A stretch of 64,000 nucleotides of DNA from an uncultured Faecalibacterium sp. (GCA_934533135.1 CAKTBG010000011.1:1-64000); one strand, 5' to 3'. Positions 49,269 through 60,414 are shown, counted from the first letter of the stretch. Translations and numbers: made by a program. Notes: generated by a model from the sequence alone, not told the origin.

Positions 49269-50348
49269 TCAGGCCTTCATATCCAGCAGCTGCTGATACA
49301 GCTCAGCCTGATCGGAGGTGTTCTCGCTGATGACCTTCGCGCAGGCTTCCTGCCAAGGTGCCTTATCGGGAACATCGACGACGTTGCAGCCGGAAGACTT
49401 CAGCTCCTCCAGAACCTTGTTCTCAGCAGACTCAGACAGCTCTGCGTTGAAGGCCTGCGTATCGGCACCAGCCTCCATGATGGCAGCCTGCTGGTTCTCG
49501 GTCAGCTTGCTCCAAGCGTTGTCGCTGATAACGGCCTGCACTGCACCCAGCGTGTGGCCATCGAGGATCAGGTTGTTTGCAACCTCGGGGAAAGCGTTGG
49601 ACTTGTAGTTTGCGATGGGCTGCTCTGCGCCATCGACAACGCCGGTCTGCAGTGCGCTGTACAGCTCACCGAAGGAAACGACGGTCGGGTTGGCACCCAG
49701 ACCCTCGACCATGCCGTTCATGACGGGGTCGTTGGACACGCGCAGCTTCAGGCCCTTGAAATCGGCAATGCCGGAAACGGGCTTGACCGTGAAGAAGTGG
49801 CGGAAGCCCTCTTCGCCGTAGAAGATGCCGCGGACGGGCAGACCCAGCTCCTGCGGCTCGTTCAGGAAGTCCGGAGCCAGATCGCTGTTGGCGAAATTCC
49901 AGAAGTGTGCGCGGTTCTCAAAGGTGAAGGGGATGGACAGCAGCTTGGACTTGGTGCAGCCGTAGCTGGTCAGTGCGAATGCAGAGATACGGCTGATGTC
50001 GATGGAGGTAGAGCCGCCCAGAATGGCGTCCAGAACGTCGTTCTCAGAACCCAGAACGCCGGAAGCCTGCACGTCGATCACGACCGAACCGCCGGTCAGC
50101 TCCTCGACCTTCTCCTTGAAGTGAGAACCGGTCTGGCCGACGATGGTATCCAGCGGGTTGACCTCGGCGTAGACCAGCGTCACCTTGGGATCGCTTGCAG
50201 CGGCGGCTGCATCACCAGCGGGAGCTGCAGAAGAAGCCGGAGCAGCGGAAGAAGCAGGGCTCTTGGAGCCACCGCAGGCGGTCAGTGCCAGAGCAGCGGC
50301 AGAAACGCCGGCTGCAGCGAGAAAGCTGCGACGAGTGATCTTTTTCAT
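49269..50348 (-). CDS. dctP: TRAP transporter substrate-binding lipoprotein
   Basis: A 359-residue DctP-type extracytoplasmic receptor. A twin-arginine-like ITRRSFL and a lipobox LTAC (C25) are followed by a Ser/Ala/Pro linker to about 50. Typical segments: GLKLRVSNDPVMNGMVEGLGANPTVVSFGELYSALQTGVVDGAEQPI, where the family arginine that binds the substrate carboxylate is the R in LRVSN. ATG at 50348 with AGGAGGAC upstream. A TAAAGT -10 with TTGTTT -35 about 70-100 bases upstream may be the promoter. Confidence 0.93.
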   Translation of the reverse strand: MKKITRRSFLAAAGVSAAALALTACGGSKSPASSAAPASSAAPAGDAAAAASDPKVTLVYAEVNPLDTIVGQTGSHFKEKVEELTGGSVVIDVQASGVLGSENDVLDAILGGSTSIDISRISAFALTSYGCTKSKLLSIPFTFENRAHFWNFANSDLAPDFLNEPQELGLPVRGIFYGEEGFRHFFTVKPVSGIADFKGLKLRVSNDPVMNGMVEGLGANPTVVSFGELYSALQTGVVDGAEQPIANYKSNAFPEVANNLILDGHTLGAVQAVISDNAWSKLTENQQAAIMEAGADTQAFNAELSESAENKVLEELKSSGCNVVDVPDKAPWQEACAKVISENTSDQAELYQQLLDMKA

Positions 50349-50588
50349 ATCAATTGTCCTCCTAAAAAATCTCTTCTCAATGTCCGCCGCCCTTGCACAG
50401 GAGGCGTGCGGATCATTCATTTGTTGTTCACACTTTAGCAAATTTTCTAAGCCAAAACAAGGGGTTCTGAAAAATGTCCTGTTTTTTGAAAGAATGTGAG
50501 CACAGCTTTTGTTTACTTTGTCAAAGAATTTTGCTTTTGTTTGGATAGTTCGCACAAGTGCTTGGATACAATTTGCAATACATCTTTT

Positions 50589-50635
50589 CTTGGTTCTCCC
50601 TCTGGGAGAGCTGTCTGCGCAGCAGACTAAGAGGG
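50589..50635 (+). repeat. Dispersed hairpin repeat
   Basis: TTGGTTCTCCC/GGGAGAG, then GTCTGC/GCAGAC and TAAGAGGGC. Lies between the second binding-protein gene and dctP, directly after the former's stop. Confidence 0.8.
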
Positions 50636-50645
50636 CGAGGCCGCT

Positions 50646-51662
50646 TCACGCATTTTGTATCCGCTCGATCAGCTCCTTCTGCTCCCCGAACCGATCGTAC
50701 ATGGGCTGCACCGCATCCCGGAACTTTTGTTTTTCTTCTGCCGAAAGCTCCGTCACCACAACGCCGCGATCCCTCATGTTTCGCTCTGCGTTCTGCTCCC
50801 GCGCCGCCCAGAGGGTGCGCTCGGTCAGAGCCGACTCCCGGGCACAGCTCCGGATGACGCCCGGAAAAGAGGGATCCAGCTGGGCAAGTTTCTGCATCGC
50901 CGGAACGCTGGCCAGCTGGATCTCGGGCACACGGGTGTGTTCGTCTTTTAAGAAATAGGGTGCGACCTCGTAGTGCCCCATGGCCTCGTAGCTGGGCCAG
51001 TTGTTCTCCGCTCCGTCGATCTCGCCGTTGTGGAGAGTGGCATAGACCTGACTGTACACCACCTGCACCGGGTCTGCGCCGAGATCCCGCACCATCTCGC
51101 TCATCATGTCCGATTCCTGCACCCGGAGGATCAGCCCCCGCAGTTCTTCGAGGGTCGTCACCCGCTCCCGGGTATAGAAGCTGCGCACCCCCGCATCGAA
51201 CCATGACAGGCCGGTCAGATTCATGCTGTCCAGCGTCGCCAGAAACTCATCGCCGATGGCTCCGTCCAGCACCCGCCACATCTGGTCGGCGTCCTGATAC
51301 AGAAACGGCAGCTGCAATACGCTCAGCGCGGGCAGCTGCTCGGCCAGCGGACTCAGGGAGACGCGGGCAAAGTCGATGCCGCCGAACTGCATCTGCTGGA
51401 TGACGCTCTGCTCTGCGCCCAGCTCGCCGCCGCTGTACACCGCGATCTTGACCCTGCCGTTTGTTTTTTCCTCCACCCGCCGGGCAAAATCCAGTGCGGC
51501 CTTGGTGGTCGGGTAGTCCTCGGGCTGGTTCTCGGCATAGCGCAGGATCAGCTCCGGCCGGTTTTCCACTTCGTCGTCCTCGCTGTGTGGAAAAGCGCAG
51601 CCCGTCATTCCCATCAAGGCCAAGACCCCTGCTGCCGACAGCAGCTCCCGCCGGGCGATCAC
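50646..51662 (-). CDS. TRAP-type substrate-binding lipoprotein, probable sensor accessory
   Basis: A 338-residue DctP-family protein with its own lipobox (MTGC, C22). Similar core to DctP: KVRIAVYSGGELGAEQSV-type start, RGLILRVQESDMMSEMVRDLGADPVQVVYSQVYATLHNGEIDGAENNW. Its ATG overlaps the response-regulator stop (ATGA), so it is translationally coupled to the regulatory genes rather than to the permeases. A duplicated binding protein encoded with a sensor kinase suggests that it reports ligand to the kinase; that role is inferred. Confidence 0.88.
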   Translation of the reverse strand: MIARRELLSAAGVLALMGMTGCAFPHSEDDEVENRPELILRYAENQPEDYPTTKAALDFARRVEEKTNGRVKIAVYSGGELGAEQSVIQQMQFGGIDFARVSLSPLAEQLPALSVLQLPFLYQDADQMWRVLDGAIGDEFLATLDSMNLTGLSWFDAGVRSFYTRERVTTLEELRGLILRVQESDMMSEMVRDLGADPVQVVYSQVYATLHNGEIDGAENNWPSYEAMGHYEVAPYFLKDEHTRVPEIQLASVPAMQKLAQLDPSFPGVIRSCARESALTERTLWAAREQNAERNMRDRGVVVTELSAEEKQKFRDAVQPMYDRFGEQKELIERIQNA

Positions 51663-52477
51663 AGGTCAGCCTCCGGGTGTACGGCTTTGTTCTGCCGCCG
51701 GTACTGGGTGGGGGTCATGCCGGTGCGCTTCTTGAACGCCCGGGCAAAATAGCTGGCGTCCTCGTAGCCCACCATGGAAGCCACCTCCGCCGAGGAGCGG
51801 AAGGGATCCGTCAGCAGCTCCTTGGCCGCGTTGATCCGCAGCTCGGTCAGGCAGTCGAGGAAGTTCATCTTCTGGTATTTCTTGAATTGCGCCGACAGAT
51901 ACGCCGGGCTGATGTGCAGGATCTCCCCCACGCTGTCCAGCGAAAGGTCGAACATATAATTGTCTTCCAGATACCGCCGGACATGCGCCATGACCAGCGC
52001 GGTCTGGCTGTTCTCCCCTTCCGGCTCTTCTTTTTCGCGCTCCGGGTCGGCCGGCGTCTCGGGTTCCGGCTGGATCGGTGCCAGAGCTGCCAGCTTCCGC
52101 TCCGTCTCGATCTGCCGGGCTGCCCGGCGGATGGAGGCTTCCAGCTCATCCGGATCCACGGGTTTCAGCAGATAGTCGCAGGCTCCCAGATGCATTGCTT
52201 CGTGGGCATACTGAAACAGGCTGTACGCCGTCACAAAGATGACCCGGCAGCCGGGCCGCTGGGTCAGGATCGCCCGCGCCGCATCCAAGCCGCTCATGCC
52301 CGGCATTTCGATGTCCATCAGGATCAGCTCCGCCCCCCAGAGCACCGCAGTGTCGGCGGCTTTCCGGCCATTCTCGGCAAATTCCAGCACCACTTCATGC
52401 TCAAAGCGGTGGCTCACCATATCGGCCAGAGCCTCCCGCTCCAGCTTTTCATCATCCGCGATCAATAGGCGAATCAT
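51659..52477 (-). CDS. Response regulator, REC plus AraC-type HTH
   Basis: A 272-residue YesN-like regulator. The receiver domain (1-120) has the acidic pair DDE (8-10), phosphoacceptor D55 (LILMDIEMPGMSG) and the lysine of LLKPVD. An acidic linker follows, then a double helix-turn-helix AraC domain (about 170-265; SPAYLSAQFKKYQKMNFLDCL, VGYEDASYFARAFKKRTGMTPTQYRR). Start ATG at 52477 overlaps the kinase stop as ATGA. Likely target is the dctPQM operon next door. Confidence 0.94.
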   Translation of the reverse strand: MIRLLIADDEKLEREALADMVSHRFEHEVVLEFAENGRKAADTAVLWGAELILMDIEMPGMSGLDAARAILTQRPGCRVIFVTAYSLFQYAHEAMHLGACDYLLKPVDPDELEASIRRAARQIETERKLAALAPIQPEPETPADPEREKEEPEGENSQTALVMAHVRRYLEDNYMFDLSLDSVGEILHISPAYLSAQFKKYQKMNFLDCLTELRINAAKELLTDPFRSSAEVASMVGYEDASYFARAFKKRTGMTPTQYRRQNKAVHPEADL

Positions 52478-53982
52478 TCGTCCAAATCCTCCTCTACAGG
52501 CTCCACCAAAGGCAGATACAGGCTGACTGCCGTACCCCATCCCTCGTGGGAGCGGATCTCAAACCGGCAGCGTTTGTCCAGCAGTTTCAGCCGCGCTGCC
52601 ACATTGTAGACACCGATGTGCTCGCACCGCTCCCCGGAGCATTCCAGTGCGGTTTTCAGCTGCCGGAGCGATTCCGGCGCGATGCCTACGCCATTGTCAA
52701 ATACATTGATATAAAGCAAGCCCTGCTCCCGCAGCGGGTTGATCCGGATGCGGACCACGCCGCCCTCTTCCTTGGGCGAGATGCCGTGCTTAAAGGCGTT
52801 CTCCACGATGGGCTGCAGGATGAACGACGGCACCATCGTCTCGGTCAGCTCAAGGGAATCCGAGATCTTCCACTGCATCCGTACCCGGTCGCCGAAACGG
52901 ACATGGTAGATGGAGTAATACTCGTCCACGATCCGCACTTCCCGGGAGAGCGGCACCTGCTCGTCGTTGCTCATCAGGCTGTACCGCAGCAGGTGCGACA
53001 ATGCGGTGATGAGTGCCTGTGTCCGGTAGGCTTTCTCCTGCCCGGCCGTCTGCAGAATGACGTTCAGGGTATTGAAGAGGAAATGCGGGTCGATCTGGCT
53101 GCGGAGCTGCTGCAACCGGCTCCGCTCCATCCGGTTCTGCAGCTCCAGTGCCTGCGTTTTCTGTCGGTGCAGCTCCCGCTCGATCTCGTTTTTCTCCCGC
53201 AGGGTGTTCACCTGTTCGGCCATCGAGTGCTTCATGTGGTTGAACGCCTCGGCCAGCTGCCCCATCTCATCCTGATGGGGCACCGGAACGTCCGGGGTAT
53301 CAAACGCCCGCCGTGCAATGGCCTGCGACGCACCGATCAGCTGCTGCACCGGGGTCAGCAGCCGCAGCACCGACAACGCCATCACGCAGCCCAGCAGCAG
53401 GCAGAGCCCGACCACCACCGTCTGGATCCATTTGACCCGGTTGCTCAGCTCCGACACCCGGGTGTAGGTCTCCTGCGCATCGGAAATGGCCGTGTTGAGC
53501 AGCTGCTGGGCGTACTGACGGAGATAATTTCCGCAGGGAGCCACCTGATTGTAATAGAGCTGCGCCGCCTGCGGGTCGCCGCCGGTCTGGACGGCCGTTT
53601 CCAGCTGCTGGATCAGAGCCGTGTAGCTGTCAAAGGTGGTGCAGACCGCACTGTAGAGCAGGTATTGCTTCTCGCTGACCGTATCCAGATCGCCGTTGAT
53701 CCGCCAGAGCCATGCGTTCATGGTGGAAAACGCCCCGTGCAGCTCCTGCAGCAGTTCGTCCGTATCGCCGTATTCCCACCGGTACGCATCCAGCGCGTTC
53801 AGACTCTGCTCCACACCGTTCTGAAACCGGCTGATGGCGTTGAAGTTGCCCATCTGGTCGTCCAGCTCCCGAAGCACGGTATTGGACTGGTAGAAGCTCA
53901 GGTAGATCTGCGCAAACAGTGCCAGAAAGAATGCCGCCAGACAGAGCACCATCCGCTCCTTCAAGGTCATGTGCCACCGCAC
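52474..53982 (-). CDS. Sensor histidine kinase, YesM-like
   Basis: A 502-residue membrane kinase. TM1 about 10-30, an extracellular helical sensor of about 155 residues, TM2 about 186-207, a HAMP domain, then a His_kinase domain with H300 in DPHFLFNTLN and a HATPase with NAFKHGI and DNGVGI boxes. I chose the GTG at 53982 because AAAGGGGGG lies seven to eight bases upstream; an ATG four codons later and a TTG eight codons earlier are alternatives. Coupled to the AraC-type regulator. The sensor domain has no recognised ligand-binding fold, fitting sensing through the binding lipoprotein. Confidence 0.92.
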   Translation of the reverse strand: MRWHMTLKERMVLCLAAFFLALFAQIYLSFYQSNTVLRELDDQMGNFNAISRFQNGVEQSLNALDAYRWEYGDTDELLQELHGAFSTMNAWLWRINGDLDTVSEKQYLLYSAVCTTFDSYTALIQQLETAVQTGGDPQAAQLYYNQVAPCGNYLRQYAQQLLNTAISDAQETYTRVSELSNRVKWIQTVVVGLCLLLGCVMALSVLRLLTPVQQLIGASQAIARRAFDTPDVPVPHQDEMGQLAEAFNHMKHSMAEQVNTLREKNEIERELHRQKTQALELQNRMERSRLQQLRSQIDPHFLFNTLNVILQTAGQEKAYRTQALITALSHLLRYSLMSNDEQVPLSREVRIVDEYYSIYHVRFGDRVRMQWKISDSLELTETMVPSFILQPIVENAFKHGISPKEEGGVVRIRINPLREQGLLYINVFDNGVGIAPESLRQLKTALECSGERCEHIGVYNVAARLKLLDKRCRFEIRSHEGWGTAVSLYLPLVEPVEEDLDE

Positions 53983-54082
53983 CGCATTGCCCCCCCTTTG
54001 TTCCAAACGCCTTGCAAAACGCGCATTTCACTTCAAATCGTCTTATTCTACCACGTTTTATGGCATTTGCGCAAGTTTTTCC

Positions 54083-54111
54083 TTGATTGTTTGGTATAAA
54101 TATGGTACTAT
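54083..54111 (+). promoter_or_regulatory. Promoter of the YcxB-like gene
   Basis: TTGATT (54083-54088), 17-bp spacer, TACTAT (54106-54111), 21 bases ahead of the start. Confidence 0.65.
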
Positions 54112-54132
54112 GCCTAAAAAGGGGGTTCTTTT

Positions 54133-54666
54133 ATGTCTCAGCCCATCTCCGTTTCGGTGCAAATGGATGCACAGTCCTTCCACGATTTCGCCGCATTCGA
54201 CCTGCTGCGCCACCACAAACGCTGGCATCGGCCGATGCTGTTCACGGTCATCCTGCTGGTCTTTGCGGGCATCTGCCTGTCGCAGGTCGGCCAGCGGGAG
54301 GGTGCCGCCCTGCTGACGGTGGTTCTGGCCGTCGTCGCGCTGGGGGTGCCGACCGTCTACTTCTGGACCTTTTTCCACAATCTGAGCCTCCAGATCAAAA
54401 AGATGGGGCTCTCCCAGCCCAAACCCTTCTACCGCCTTCTGCTGGATGACGAAGGGCTGTCGGTCTGGATGGCGGGCGGGCAGGACAAAGCCGCGCCGAC
54501 CCACCAGTATCCGTGGCAGAACCTTTACATCGTCTACCGGGTGCCGGGTGCCCTTTACCTCTACGTCCAGCAGAATCAGGCCTATCTGCTCAACGACTCC
54601 ATCGACGCAGCGTGGGCGTTCCTGTCTCAATTGCTGCCGCCCGAACGTCTGCGGGACTGCCGGTAA
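54133..54666 (+). CDS. YcxB-like membrane protein
   Basis: A 177-residue protein with a short cytoplasmic start (DLLRHHKRWHRP), two membrane helices (about 35-53 and 58-80) and a C-terminal domain with the YcxB-like pattern LLLDDEGLSVW ... YPWQNLYIVYRVPGALYLYVQQNQAYLLND. Members are of unknown function. ATG at 54133 with AAAGGGGG upstream. It is monocistronic and ends in a terminator formed by a dispersed repeat. Confidence 0.8.
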   Translation: MSQPISVSVQMDAQSFHDFAAFDLLRHHKRWHRPMLFTVILLVFAGICLSQVGQREGAALLTVVLAVVALGVPTVYFWTFFHNLSLQIKKMGLSQPKPFYRLLLDDEGLSVWMAGGQDKAAPTHQYPWQNLYIVYRVPGALYLYVQQNQAYLLNDSIDAAWAFLSQLLPPERLRDCR

Positions 54667-54687
54667 AGCGTTTTCCGCCAAAAACAA

Positions 54688-54768
54688 ACCTCTCCGTCCA
54701 TGCTTCGCATTGCCGCCTCCCCGAATGGGAGAGCTGGCGAGCGTAAGCTCGACGGAGAGGTTTTTTTT
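54688..54768 (+). terminator. Terminator built from a dispersed hairpin repeat
   Basis: The outer arms CCTCTCCGTC (54689-54698) and GACGGAGAGG (54751-54760) pair perfectly and enclose the repeat's inner hairpins (GGGAGAG region and GCGAGCGTAAGCTCG); eight T residues follow directly. It lies 22 bases after the YcxB-like stop. Confidence 0.8.
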
Positions 54769-54785
54769 ATCTGCAAAACAAAAAC

Positions 54786-55031
54786 AGGCAGCACCGTGGA
54801 AAGGAGGAGAAAGCGGTGCTGCCTGTATATGAGAACTCCAAACATTTGCGGCTGTCAGGAGGGTTTTGGTAGTCTGTTCGCTGTCGGGCTATTGCCTCGC
54901 ATCGGCAGGGAACAGTGTTTTTTAAAGGGAAGCTTCCGGCCCCGGCCGAAGCTTTCATTGCTTGGATCGCGCCTGCATTTGGTCGGTTTTCGGAACTTTT
55001 TTGTTTCCTTCCCGACTGCACCCTTATTGTA
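54786..55031 (-). ncRNA. Candidate structured non-coding RNA
   Basis: On the minus strand a -10 TACAAT (55026-55031) is followed by about 230 bases with several stems and no reading frame: CCGAC... / GUCGG (54984-55017), GAAAGCUUCGGCC / GGCC-GAAGCUUCC (about 54929-54956), CUGUUC / GAACAG (54877-54918), and a terminator CAGGCAGCACCG / CGGTGCTGCCTG (54787-54832) with TTTTTG. No -35 match is obvious. It could instead be the long 3' end of the restriction gene transcript. I could not match it to 6S RNA, tmRNA, SRP RNA or RNase P. Confidence 0.35.
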
Positions 55032-55119
55032 CCGGATAAAAATGGAGTTTCTTTGTGTTCATTTTGAACAAATTGCAAATAAACCATGGTGTTTTTTCAC
55101 ACTTGGCAGCCGCACCCGC

Positions 55120-56187
55120 TCAGACCCAGTAAGCGTCCCGGATCTCCTCGTAGTGCCGCTCCCGCAGCAGGTCGGGCAGCTCGCCCACCGACGGAAATTC
55201 CAGTGTGATCTCCTGCCGCAGCTTGCGCAGCAGCGTTTCCCCCAGTGCCTCGGACACGCCGCCGCGCAGGGCTTTTTCGTACCATGCCACCAGCTCGTTT
55301 TCGGTCACGATGCTCTGGATGCGGCTTTTCCAGCCGATCTGGGTCAGAAGCGACAGGATGATATCCCGCTCGGCCTCCTTGCAAACGATCACGATCCGGT
55401 CGCTGGAAATGCTCTGCACAATGTTCTGCGCCAGCTCTACGTCCAGACTCAGATGTTTGATCTGGATGGCCGGCCCCCAGTTGGAATACATATCCAGCCC
55501 CCGGTCGGCTGCATTGGTTACCCCGACGCGAAACACTTTCGCCTGTTCCGTGTGGGTCAGCTTTGTCGGTTCCAGACACATGACTTTCCGGGCAAATGCC
55601 GAAAACGCCGTCAGAATGCCGATTTTTTCTTTGGTCACAGAGACGGTGACCTGCAGCTGCATCTCCTCGACCAACGCCGAGAACAGCGCGTAGACCACGA
55701 TCTCATAAATTTTGTCAAGGCTGCGTTTCAGACCCGGCTCCTGCCAGAACGAGTCAATGAACGCTTTCACATCGAAGTTTTCCGGCGTGGCCGTCTGGCA
55801 GACATGCAACGCCTCGGCCATCTGATCGTGCTTGGTGTTGAACTGCCGATAGATGTATGCTTCCACCGCTCCCTGCGTTCGCCGGTTTTCTTCGCCCAGC
55901 ACGGCGATCACCTGCGGCGGGATCGCATTCTCCTCAAACAAATTGTCCTGAAACCGCGCGCTGCTGGTGCAGATCCTGCCCAGAAGCGGTCGGCTGACAT
56001 CATTCCGCCATTTTTTGCTCCGATTGCGGTAGGTCTCCAGATCGTTCAGATCCACATCGTGGTATACCCGGTCGTGGTACAGGATCTCCGCGATCTGGAT
56101 CGGTTTATACCAATGTGCCCTCGATTTCCGGATCACAGCGTCAAGGCTCTTCCGGGCTTCTGCTCTTGTCGGCATTGGCGTGGGCAT
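55120..56187 (-). CDS. HaeII-like type II restriction endonuclease (predicted RGCGCY)
   Basis: A 355-residue protein that I recognise as the HaeII restriction endonuclease family: IRKSRAHWYKPIQIAEILYHDR near the start, RKWRND-like segment, and GLDMYSNWGPAIQIKHLSLD (around 240-258), which resembles a PD-(D/E)xK-type core (D ... QIK). Length matches R.HaeII (about 350). It overlaps the 3' end of the cytosine methyltransferase gene by 47 bases and has AAGGAGG upstream of ATG 56187. HaeII cuts RGCGCY; the window seems to lack that site completely, which supports the assignment. Confidence 0.82.
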   Translation of the reverse strand: MPTPMPTRAEARKSLDAVIRKSRAHWYKPIQIAEILYHDRVYHDVDLNDLETYRNRSKKWRNDVSRPLLGRICTSSARFQDNLFEENAIPPQVIAVLGEENRRTQGAVEAYIYRQFNTKHDQMAEALHVCQTATPENFDVKAFIDSFWQEPGLKRSLDKIYEIVVYALFSALVEEMQLQVTVSVTKEKIGILTAFSAFARKVMCLEPTKLTHTEQAKVFRVGVTNAADRGLDMYSNWGPAIQIKHLSLDVELAQNIVQSISSDRIVIVCKEAERDIILSLLTQIGWKSRIQSIVTENELVAWYEKALRGGVSEALGETLLRKLRQEITLEFPSVGELPDLLRERHYEEIRDAYWV

Positions 56188-57133
56188 GGTTTTCCTCCTT
56201 TTGTACTTCCTGTTGTTTCAGTGCGTCCAGCATCTGCCGGGCTACGGCTTGGATGACCGGCACAGCCACCGAGTTGCCGCACTGATGCTTCACCTTGCTG
56301 TATGGGGTCACGATCCTGTAGCTGTCCGGAAACCCCTGTATCCGCAGCATTTCCCGCTCGGTCGGGCGGCGTTCGTCGTTGATGAGGATGTAGTTTGCCG
56401 ACGCACCGGCTCGCAACGCCGAGGAATAGGGATGCGGCGTGATGGAGCCTGCCATGTTCTCGTGGGAAATATACGGTTTGGGGTAGTTTTTGTCCTTCAG
56501 CCGCTCCAAACGCGATTCCCGGATGCGGTCTTTGACGTAGTATTTCGCGTCCACGTCCGTTTCAAGGATATCCGACAGTGTTTTCCGTTGTTCGGGCGGG
56601 ATCGGCTCCGGGAAGTGAAAGGGCACATCGTCCAGAAACCCCACGATGAGGATCCGCTCCCGCTTTTGGGGCACGCCGAAATCCAGTGCATTCAGCACCT
56701 TGGCATGGACATGGTAGCCCAACGCCGTCAGATGCTCCCGCATGATGGCGAAGGTCTTGCCGCCGTCGTGCGACATCAGGTTGCGGACATTTTCGAGCAG
56801 GAACGCCGGAGGCCGCTTTTCGTTCAGGATCCGTTCGATCTCAAAAAACAGGGTGCCGCAGGTCTCGTTGGCAAAGCCCTCCCGCTTGCCGATGATGGAA
56901 AATGCCTGACAGGGGAAGCCTGCCAGAAGAACATCAAAATCCGGGATCTCCCCTGCCTTGATCCGGGTGATGTCTCCAGAAGGGATCTCCCCAAAATTGG
57001 CTGCGTATGTCTTGCAGGCGTCCGGGTCGATCTCGGACGAAAATACACAGCGTCCGCCCACGGACTCAAACCCCAGCCGGATGCCTCCGATCCCGGCAAA
57101 CAAATCTATAAAGGTAAACCGATTCCAATCCAT
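56141..57133 (-). CDS. DNA cytosine-5 methyltransferase (HaeII-type modification enzyme)
   Basis: A 330-residue m5C methyltransferase. Motifs in order: I DLFAGIGG (10-17), IV GFPCQAFS with catalytic C75, VI ENVRNL (114-119), VIII QKRERILIVGF (156-166), then a target-recognition region (about 180-275), and the late motifs PTEREMLRIQGFPDSY and QCGNSVAVPV. Its 3' end overlaps the restriction gene, so the host is modified before cutting starts. I use ATG 57133, after AAGGA. A promoter with -35 TTGCAA (57197-57202) and -10 TATAAT (57174-57179) lies 40 bases upstream. Confidence 0.94.
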   Translation of the reverse strand: MDWNRFTFIDLFAGIGGIRLGFESVGGRCVFSSEIDPDACKTYAANFGEIPSGDITRIKAGEIPDFDVLLAGFPCQAFSIIGKREGFANETCGTLFFEIERILNEKRPPAFLLENVRNLMSHDGGKTFAIMREHLTALGYHVHAKVLNALDFGVPQKRERILIVGFLDDVPFHFPEPIPPEQRKTLSDILETDVDAKYYVKDRIRESRLERLKDKNYPKPYISHENMAGSITPHPYSSALRAGASANYILINDERRPTEREMLRIQGFPDSYRIVTPYSKVKHQCGNSVAVPVIQAVARQMLDALKQQEVQKEENHAHANADKSRSPEEP

Positions 57134-57173
57134 CCGTTCCTTCTGCTCCCTCTTCTTGGTGATATTCCGTTTT

Positions 57174-57202
57174 ATTATACGGGTTTGCCGCTCCATTTGC
57201 AA
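57174..57202 (-). promoter_or_regulatory. Promoter of the restriction-modification operon
   Basis: Minus-strand TTGCAA (57197-57202), 17-bp spacer, TATAAT (57174-57179). Confidence 0.75.
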
Positions 57203-57241
57203 GATAAGCCTCTTTCCTTTTTCCTATTGGATCGGTTTGGA

Positions 57242-57270
57242 TTGATTTCCCACCCCGCCTGCGGTATACT
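57242..57270 (+). promoter_or_regulatory. Promoter of the methionine synthase operon
   Basis: TTGATT (57242-57247), 17-bp spacer, TATACT (57265-57270), 34 bases ahead of the first gene. No SAM, SAH or cobalamin riboswitch fits in this short leader. Confidence 0.7.
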
Positions 57271-57304
57271 TAAACCCATCACGAAACAGAAGGGAGAAAC
57301 GGCC

Positions 57305-57980
57305 ATGCCGATCGGAGCAAGCCGGCCGCTGGTGCTGGAAAAACCTGCGGCCATCGACCTTGCGCAGGCAGCGCGGTATTTTGGCACCCGGGGCGAAGCA
57401 GATGCCGCCACCCTGCGCCTTCTCGAACAATGCGCGGTGCCGCTCCTTGCGGCGGCCATGCCGCGGGCTGTCTGGCTGGAAGCCGACGTGACTGCGCTTA
57501 CCGAAGCAGGACTTCTGCAGGGGGAGGACGTTATGCGGCATCTGGAAGGGTGCAGCCGCGCCATTCTGCTGGCCGTGACGCTGGGCGCGGGCGTGGACGC
57601 GCAGATCCGCCGTGCCGGTGTGGGCGACATCGCCGCATCGGTGGCGTCGGATGCACTGGGCTCTGCGCTGGCAGAGCAGGCCGCTGACTGCGCCGAAGGA
57701 GAGCTCCGGCAGGAAGCGGCCAAAGAGGGAAAGTATTTGACCGGGCGGTTTTCTCCGGGCTACGGCGACTGGCCCATCACGGTGCAGCCGCGGATCGCTG
57801 CGGTGCTGGATACCGCCCGCCGCGCCGGGATCTGCGTGACCGACTCCAACCTGATGACTCCCCGCAAGAGCATCACGGCTCTGCTGGGCGTCAGCGATCA
57901 TCCGGTCAAGGGACATCTGGCAGGCTGCGGGCACTGTGTCCTGCAAAGCCGCTGCGAATATCGAAAGAGGGGAAAGACCT

Positions 57981-57994
<14 letters not shown>
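57305..57994 (+). CDS. Methionine synthase reactivation-domain protein
   Basis: A 229-residue protein related to the vitamin B12-dependent methionine synthase activation domain (Met_synt_B12), with RFSPGYGDWPI (about 149-159) as the SAM-binding signature and TPRKSITALLGVS near the end. In E. coli this domain is the C-terminus of MetH; here it is a separate gene directly upstream of metH, overlapping it by 14 bases. A final cysteine cluster (CGHCVLQSRC) is visible. Presumed role is reductive remethylation of inactive cob(II)alamin. ATG at 57305 with AAGGGAG upstream. Confidence 0.9.
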
Positions 57995-60410
<2,416 letters not shown>

Positions 60411-60414
60411 GGTT

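Noticed and set aside
54786-55031. 6S RNA
   Set aside because: Several hairpins but no long closing stem with an open central bubble that I could draw; kept only as an unassigned RNA candidate.
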